Shown: positions 59,551 to 64,000 of the stretch, one piece after another
Numbering within the stretch: position 1 is the first letter of the stretch
How the letters are laid out: each line of letters starts with the position of its first letter
Source: Oligoflexus sp.
GTDB lineage: Bacteria; Bdellovibrionota_B; Oligoflexia; Oligoflexales; Oligoflexaceae
Direction of reading: 5' to 3'
Assembly (NCBI GenBank): GCA_014378195.1
Contig: JACMOC010000078.1
Location: 1-64,000, forward strand
DNA: 64,000 nucleotides
Program-made: the position numbers and the translations under genes
Notes under the pieces: model-generated
Database searches by the model: none
Told to the model about the DNA's origin: nothing
The model's input: only the letters and a program-made list of their open reading frames with translations

Positions 59551-61176
59551 ATGCGTAGCGGAATTCTCTTTTTGCCATTTGTCAGCTTTTTTGCAGCTAT
59601 CCTTGCACTCGCGACCCAGAAAGCCTATGCGTCCATGCCATACGTCGGCATCGCTTTATGGTTCGTTGCAGCCGTTTGTATCGTTTCGTGGGGCATACTT
59701 GATGCTAACCGTATCGGGCGGATGTTTAAGAGAAAAGGGGCAAAACACGGTCTTAGCCAAGGTTTGAGTGTAGTTCTGGCAATACTCCTGGCCCTTGGAA
59801 TCGGCTTTGTTACAAAACGCGATCGTTTTAACAAAACCTTCGATGTGACCAAAGAGGGTCTTAACACACTCTCCCCCGAATCTCAAAAACTTGTGAATCA
59901 GCTGAAAGCCAATAATCAGATCATAACGATCCATGGTTTTTTCCAGGACGAAGTGAAAAAAGCCCAGTTCAATAAAGTCCTGGCTCTTTATCAATCAACG
60001 GGTCTTAGCCTTGCCGTTGAATACATCGATCCTCAAACTGATCCCACACGCGCCATGGCCGAGAGCATTACTGTTCCCGACACCGTGCTCATCAAACTTG
60101 GCAAGCAGGAAGCGCGTCTTACGTCATTTTCTGAGGAAAAATTTAGTAACGCGTTAGTTCGGGTCATGAAAGACAAAGAGCACGTTGTCTATTTTCTCTC
60201 TGGACACGGGGAGCCCGATATTACCAGCAAAGAGGCCGTTGGCCTCAGTCTGGCAAAAGCCGAACTCGAGTCGGAACGCTTTGTTGTCAAGACGGCGAAG
60301 CTCATGGAAATTGGGAAATATCCTGATGACGCCGATCTTGTCGTGATAGCTGGTCCCAAATATGACCTGCTGCCTGCGGAAAAAGAGATTCTTGAAAAGG
60401 CAATGCTGGATGCAAAACCTCTTATGATCCTGGTCGACGCTCTTGTGGATTTGCCCAACATAAAGGCCTTGGCCGTCGATGCCGGAATCAAAATGAATGA
60501 TGACCTGCTCATTATTCGGCCGGATGACCCTCGCGCGAAAATGCTTGGACAAAACAATGCGATCGTGACTGATCTCGATAAAGTCTCGCCAATCACTGCT
60601 GATTTCGCCAAGCGGGGTGGTGTTGCTTTTGTAACCGCAAACACGCGATCCCTCGATGTTGTCGCTGATAACAAGCTTCACCTCAAAACAGTGACGCTGG
60701 CCCGTACAGCTGCGATGATCATCAAGGTTCAAAACGTCCGCACGGAGAAGGATCTTCAGGGAGGCGTGAAAGAGAATCAGATTCAAACGGGAGCTTTCGA
60801 TGTCTTCGCTGTTTCGACCGGCCAGGTGGGTGGCGATCGACTCGCTGCTAACCAGTCCATGGAAACTAAGGACGTGACGGCGGATGGAAAAGGCAAATCA
60901 TCGAAAGAACTTCGCGTATTTGTGGGTGGCACAGCTCAGCTTGCAACCAACCTTGGAGCGCAACGAGGAGAAAATCTCGATCTCTTTGTCAACGGGGTCA
61001 ACTTTTTACTTCAGGACGAAGATTTTCTTTCGATTAGGGCGAAAGATAGCGACCCAAGTCGACTTGATCTTACGACGTCGTCGAGTCAATTTCTCCTGAT
61101 ATTTCTTGCGTTTATCTACCCCCTCATCTTTGGTGGTGTCGGTAGCTTTTACTGGGTTCGAAGGAGACGAGCATGA
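59551..61176 (+). CDS. GldG-like ABC-associated membrane protein
   Basis: This 541-residue protein has two N-terminal transmembrane segments and one at the C-terminus (FLLIFLAFIYPLIFGGVGSF). Between them is a large periplasmic-type domain of the ABC_transp_aux/IFT52-like family (FLSGHGEPDI, DADLVVIAGPKYDL). It probably works with the permease. Gliding motility is known for Gld homologues in Bacteroidetes, but such modules also occur in non-gliders. It starts 5 nt after the permease stop. Confidence 0.85.
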   Translation: MRSGILFLPFVSFFAAILALATQKAYASMPYVGIALWFVAAVCIVSWGILDANRIGRMFKRKGAKHGLSQGLSVVLAILLALGIGFVTKRDRFNKTFDVTKEGLNTLSPESQKLVNQLKANNQIITIHGFFQDEVKKAQFNKVLALYQSTGLSLAVEYIDPQTDPTRAMAESITVPDTVLIKLGKQEARLTSFSEEKFSNALVRVMKDKEHVVYFLSGHGEPDITSKEAVGLSLAKAELESERFVVKTAKLMEIGKYPDDADLVVIAGPKYDLLPAEKEILEKAMLDAKPLMILVDALVDLPNIKALAVDAGIKMNDDLLIIRPDDPRAKMLGQNNAIVTDLDKVSPITADFAKRGGVAFVTANTRSLDVVADNKLHLKTVTLARTAAMIIKVQNVRTEKDLQGGVKENQIQTGAFDVFAVSTGQVGGDRLAANQSMETKDVTADGKGKSSKELRVFVGGTAQLATNLGAQRGENLDLFVNGVNFLLQDEDFLSIRAKDSDPSRLDLTTSSSQFLLIFLAFIYPLIFGGVGSFYWVRRRRA

Positions 61177-62534
61177 AGCTTAAGGGCTTTACAACTCCCC
61201 TCGCAATTTTACTCGTTCTTCTAGTCCTTGCCGGCCTTGCGTTTTGGGATGAGAAGAAAACCGGAACTGATAAAATTGCCAAGGATCAAAAAGGCAAGCT
61301 CTTCGACTTTAAAATCGAAGATATCACTTCAATTGCGGTCGTAAATCCGGCGGCAATTCCAGCCCAATGGACTTTGAAAAAAGAAGCAGGGACATGGAAG
61401 GTCAACGGTCCGATTGACTATCCGGCTGACGGTGAAGGCATTGAGCGTTTTCTCAAAATCATCGTTGATTCAAGGTCAGAACGTGAGTTCGAGCGTTCTG
61501 ACAAAGATCTGAAAGCCTTTGGTCTCGATCATCCTCAACTTAGCTACAACCTCACAGACAAGGATGGTAAGACCTATATCTTTGCAATCGGCGGAAAAAG
61601 CCCGACAGGTTATAGTTCGTATCTGATGACATCCAATACGGAGCACCTCTATTTGGTGAACCAATATATGTTAACGGCGACGAATAAAACTCTACTCGAT
61701 TTTCGGAATCGCTCCCTGTTCATACCTAAGATCTCTGAAATCGTGATGGTTGAAATGATTTGCCCAGGACAGCCGCCCATCAAGATTATCCGCAATGACA
61801 AAGACTGGGAAATCCAGACTCCGTTTGTCGCAAAAGGCGATACCACCGAAATGTCAAAGGTCTTGAACGGGTGGGATCAGGTGCGTGTTGTTGGGTTTAT
61901 CGACTCGCCGGTCCCGGCTCTACGCAGTGCACTGACTGAGATTGGAAAAGGGACTAAGGAGTATGCGAAAGTAGTGTTTGGTCGAAGGGATCAAACTAAA
62001 CAGGAACTCGCAATCCTTGAAAACAATGGCAAACTTTATGTGAAATTTTCCAATGATGTTTTTGCGGAACTGGACAAAAATCAAATCGATTCCCTCAAAC
62101 GAAGCGCCATCGATGTTCAGGATCGTTCGATGTTCTCATACGTATCATCGGACGTGACAGAGCTTATGGTCGATGCAAAACACTATCATAAAGTTGATAA
62201 ACGATGGGTTGAAGGTCCAGAAAACAAACGGGCCGATTATGTGCAAGGCATACTTGTGAGTCTTGAGTTCGCGAAGGCGGATTTGAAGTTGAGCCCGGAG
62301 CAGGGAGCGGAGTGGTCAAAGGACAAGTCAATTCAGAATGTTACGGTCAAGCAAGGCGACACAATACTCGCTCAGTTCTCGGTCTGGAAAAAACCAGGTG
62401 ATCCCAATGCCATGATTATCAAATCGGCGGAAACCTATTATCAGGTAAAGCCTGACTTTCTCGAAATCTTCTCCCCGAAAATGCCAGAAGGACAGCCGAC
62501 TTTAGGCGGAGAATTGAAGAACGAAAAATCGTAA
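61173..62534 (+). CDS. DUF4340 domain protein
   Basis: This 453-residue protein has one N-terminal transmembrane helix (LAILLVLLVLAGLAFWD) followed by repeated DUF4340 beta-rich segments (WTLKKEAGTWKVNGPIDYPA, GLDHPQLSYNLTDKDGKTY). DUF4340 proteins often follow GldG-like genes. It overlaps the GldG-like gene by 4 nt (ATGA), so the two are coupled. A bidirectional terminator follows. Confidence 0.85.
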   Translation: MKLKGFTTPLAILLVLLVLAGLAFWDEKKTGTDKIAKDQKGKLFDFKIEDITSIAVVNPAAIPAQWTLKKEAGTWKVNGPIDYPADGEGIERFLKIIVDSRSEREFERSDKDLKAFGLDHPQLSYNLTDKDGKTYIFAIGGKSPTGYSSYLMTSNTEHLYLVNQYMLTATNKTLLDFRNRSLFIPKISEIVMVEMICPGQPPIKIIRNDKDWEIQTPFVAKGDTTEMSKVLNGWDQVRVVGFIDSPVPALRSALTEIGKGTKEYAKVVFGRRDQTKQELAILENNGKLYVKFSNDVFAELDKNQIDSLKRSAIDVQDRSMFSYVSSDVTELMVDAKHYHKVDKRWVEGPENKRADYVQGILVSLEFAKADLKLSPEQGAEWSKDKSIQNVTVKQGDTILAQFSVWKKPGDPNAMIIKSAETYYQVKPDFLEIFSPKMPEGQPTLGGELKNEKS

Positions 62535-62542
62535 GCAAGATA

Positions 62543-62569
62543 AAGGGAGGTTCAAAACCTCCCTTTTTT
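62543..62569. terminator. terminator between the DUF4340 gene and gpsA
   Basis: AAGGGAGG (62543-62550) pairs with CCTCCCTT (62558-62565) around a 7-nt loop, and a T-run continues to 62569. It lies just past the convergent gpsA stop. Confidence 0.85.
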
Positions 62570-62573
62570 GCGC

Positions 62574-63605
62574 CTACTGATTAGAAATCTCCGCTTTCAT
62601 CTCCCGATTCAAAAGTCGATGAAGTCCGTTTGCTACGGTATCTCCACCGTATAGAACAGAGTAAACTACGTGGATGATGGGCGAATCAACCTTGAGTTTC
62701 TCACAGAGCTCATAAGCTGCCTTCGACGTCGACACGCCTTCCGCCACGGACCCCAAGGTCCGCAGGACTTCGTCGAGACTCTCCCCTTTACCCAAGCGAT
62801 AACCGACCGTATAATTTCGGCTCTTCTCTGAAGTGCAGGTTAGGAATAAGTCGCCAACCCCGCCGAGGCCCATGAACGTAATCGGATTCGCGCCAAGCGC
62901 TGCACCTACGCGTGCAATCTCTGCCAAGCCTCGAGTCAGCAGGGCCGCCCGTGCGTTCTGCTGAAAGCCTAGGCCTGCTAGAGTCCCGGATGCGATAGCA
63001 ATAACGTTTTTAAGAGCGCCAGCCACTTCTAACCCGATAGGATCATCAGTCGTATAGACACGAAATAAAGATGTATGAAAGAGAGCCTGTGTCGCCCGAT
63101 TTGTTTCGGCGTTTCGGCATGCTACGGATACAGCCGTCGGCTGTTTTTCAGCGACCTCTATCGCAAAGCTAGGCCCTGACAGCACCACGATCTTATCGCG
63201 AGATGCGGGGCCTAAGACGTCTTCTACGATCTGAATGGGAAAGCGATAGGTATCGTTTTCGATGCCCTTAACGGCACAGACGATAATACACGAAGGCGAA
63301 ATAAGGTCCTTGATAGGCTCCATCACGGAACGAAGCGATTGAGTCGGTATCGCCAGGACCAAAAAGGAAGCGGCTTTGAGGCTCTCAGGTTCGAGCTTGA
63401 GTGTCGCGTTTAGCCGATGGTCGAGCGCGATGTGCTCGAGGTATTTTGGATTTCTATGGAGGGTATTGATCGAGTCGACGATTTCTTGTGATCGCCCCCA
63501 AATCGTTACCGAATGGCCTTTTTGAGCTAAATGATTAGCCAGACAGGTTCCAAAGTTTCCGGTGCCGAGGACTATTGTTTTTCCCGGTATTCCAGAATTT
63601 GACAA
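62574..63605 (-). CDS. gpsA: NAD(P)-dependent glycerol-3-phosphate dehydrogenase
   Basis: GpsA makes glycerol 3-phosphate for phospholipids. The 343-residue protein has IVLGTGNFGTCLANHLA (NAD(P) motif), VLSGPSFAIEVA, GALKNVIAIASG with the catalytic Lys, and GDLFLTCTSEKSRN. The start is TTG 63605, because AAGGGGG lies about 5 nt before it. The longer frame from 63692 would add 29 residues with no ribosome site. Confidence 0.95.
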   Translation of the reverse strand: MSNSGIPGKTIVLGTGNFGTCLANHLAQKGHSVTIWGRSQEIVDSINTLHRNPKYLEHIALDHRLNATLKLEPESLKAASFLVLAIPTQSLRSVMEPIKDLISPSCIIVCAVKGIENDTYRFPIQIVEDVLGPASRDKIVVLSGPSFAIEVAEKQPTAVSVACRNAETNRATQALFHTSLFRVYTTDDPIGLEVAGALKNVIAIASGTLAGLGFQQNARAALLTRGLAEIARVGAALGANPITFMGLGGVGDLFLTCTSEKSRNYTVGYRLGKGESLDEVLRTLGSVAEGVSTSKAAYELCEKLKVDSPIIHVVYSVLYGGDTVANGLHRLLNREMKAEISNQ

Positions 63606-63710
63606 ATCAGCCCCCTTCAGGTTGGATAATGTTGGGATTATGCCCGTTTCAAACTGTTCATATGCGACACAATAACAAGCCGATTTTACCATAACTTAAA
63701 GGGCGCAGCT

Positions 63711-63947
63711 TTGATTTTTATACTATGCCTTGCCTTGGTTATGCTCTCCTATAGCAAAGGGACGAAGAGCATTGCACTGCTTTTTTCGTTCCTGCTTTTG
63801 GTTTTTGGCTTCTATTTCATAGCTCAATCTACCGATGTTTCCCTGCAGACTCTTATCGCTCTTTGTTTTGGGCTATGGTTGATCGTCGCGATCAGCTTGT
63901 ATCGCATGTCGACTGGGGTCGATCGATTTCGTATTTTGAAAGGCTAA
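63711..63947 (+). CDS. small membrane protein, unknown
   Basis: This 78-residue protein has two or three hydrophobic stretches (FILCLALVMLSYSKGTKSIA, LLFSFLLLVFGFYFIA and LCFGLWLIVAISLY). The start is TTG 63711 with AAAGGG upstream. I recognise no family. It is divergent from gpsA. Confidence 0.55.
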   Translation: MIFILCLALVMLSYSKGTKSIALLFSFLLLVFGFYFIAQSTDVSLQTLIALCFGLWLIVAISLYRMSTGVDRFRILKG

Positions 63948-63954
63948 CAGCATC

Positions 63955-64000
63955 ATGCAATTTCTACTCAATCTTAGCGATATAATCGGTGCCGTCGTCT
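63955..64000 (+). CDS. possible start of a further gene, cut by the window end
   Basis: An ATG at 63955, 7 nt after the previous stop and preceded by AAAGG near 63940, opens a frame without stop to the end of the window. The residues are hydrophobic. Fifteen codons are too few to judge; it is listed only as a candidate. Confidence 0.3.
   Translation, partial: MQFLLNLSDIIGAVV

Noticed and set aside
60154..60786. 210-codon antisense reading frame opposite the GldG-like gene
   Set aside because: It is fully inside a well-supported gene of an operon, and its translation resembles no protein family.
1..64000. CRISPR arrays, insertion sequences, prophage or integron features
   Set aside because: No regularly spaced repeats, transposase or integrase-like products, or terminal inverted repeats were seen.

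Overview
This window reads as a contiguous stretch of a bacterial chromosome. It is gene-dense, mostly housekeeping, of mid GC content, and shows no phage, insertion sequence, CRISPR array or other clear mobile element. The organism is Gram-negative: it has KDO-8-phosphate synthase (kdsA), a heptose-kinase-like GHMP protein, several lipobox-bearing lipoproteins, and a type IV pilus cluster (pilB, pilT, pilC). A GldA/GldF/GldG-like ABC cluster with a DUF4340 protein, many lineage-specific small proteins and degenerate signalling domains suggest Bdellovibrionota (Oligoflexia-like) or a related deltaproteobacterial-type lineage. That placement is inference from gene content, not from a phylogeny.

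Layout: 1-4.6 kb holds a secreted DUF1460 protein, tRNA-Leu(TAG), a DUF1844 protein, a ClpB-type AAA+ protein and tRNA-Gln. 4.7-9.1 kb is a translation and replication block (prs, rplY, pth, rpsF, rplI, dnaB) from which rpsR is missing. 9.2-13.8 kb is a proteostasis block: a Fis-type regulator divergent from grpE, an apparent J-domain-less DnaJ C-terminal-domain protein, and lon. 13.9-18.3 kb is a tightly packed run, def-rpe-hutH-secreted protein-rhomboid, followed by gltA. 19.8-26.9 kb is the accessory part: a coupled pair of unknown proteins, a TPR lipoprotein, small lipoproteins, a winged-helix regulator with a degenerate receiver, a HesB-like protein without its C-terminal cysteines, a glycerophosphodiesterase and a degenerate hemerythrin-like protein.

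27-30 kb has rplS convergent to a minus-strand cluster: a probable pseudo-receiver/coiled-coil protein, an unknown, a thioredoxin fold with the CGPC motif replaced by four serines, rnhB and yraN. 29.9-39.9 kb carries a GHMP sugar kinase, a lytic transglycosylase, ctaB, a hydroxyacid dehydrogenase, a NifU-like protein, yacG, an FAD oxidoreductase, an orphan peptide-type binding protein and map. 39.8-44.7 kb is holA, ppx and ppk on the minus strand. 44.8-50.9 kb has a lipoprotein, ribF, aroE, queG (apparently starting at CTG), tRNA-Leu(GAG), secG, tRNA-Phe and kdsA. 51-57.6 kb is a minus-strand run from a cobalamin adenosyltransferase and two unknown proteins into pilB-pilT-pilC, with an IHF/HU gene nearby. 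57.8-62.5 kb is the Gld-like ABC cluster, then gpsA, a small membrane protein and the first codons of one more possible gene.

Themes: several proteins keep a familiar fold but have lost the residues that define its usual chemistry (thioredoxin SSSS, HesB-like, receiver-like, hemerythrin-like), and a DnaJ substrate-binding domain appears without a J domain. Non-ATG starts (TTG, GTG and one CTG) are frequent and were chosen here by Shine-Dalgarno position.
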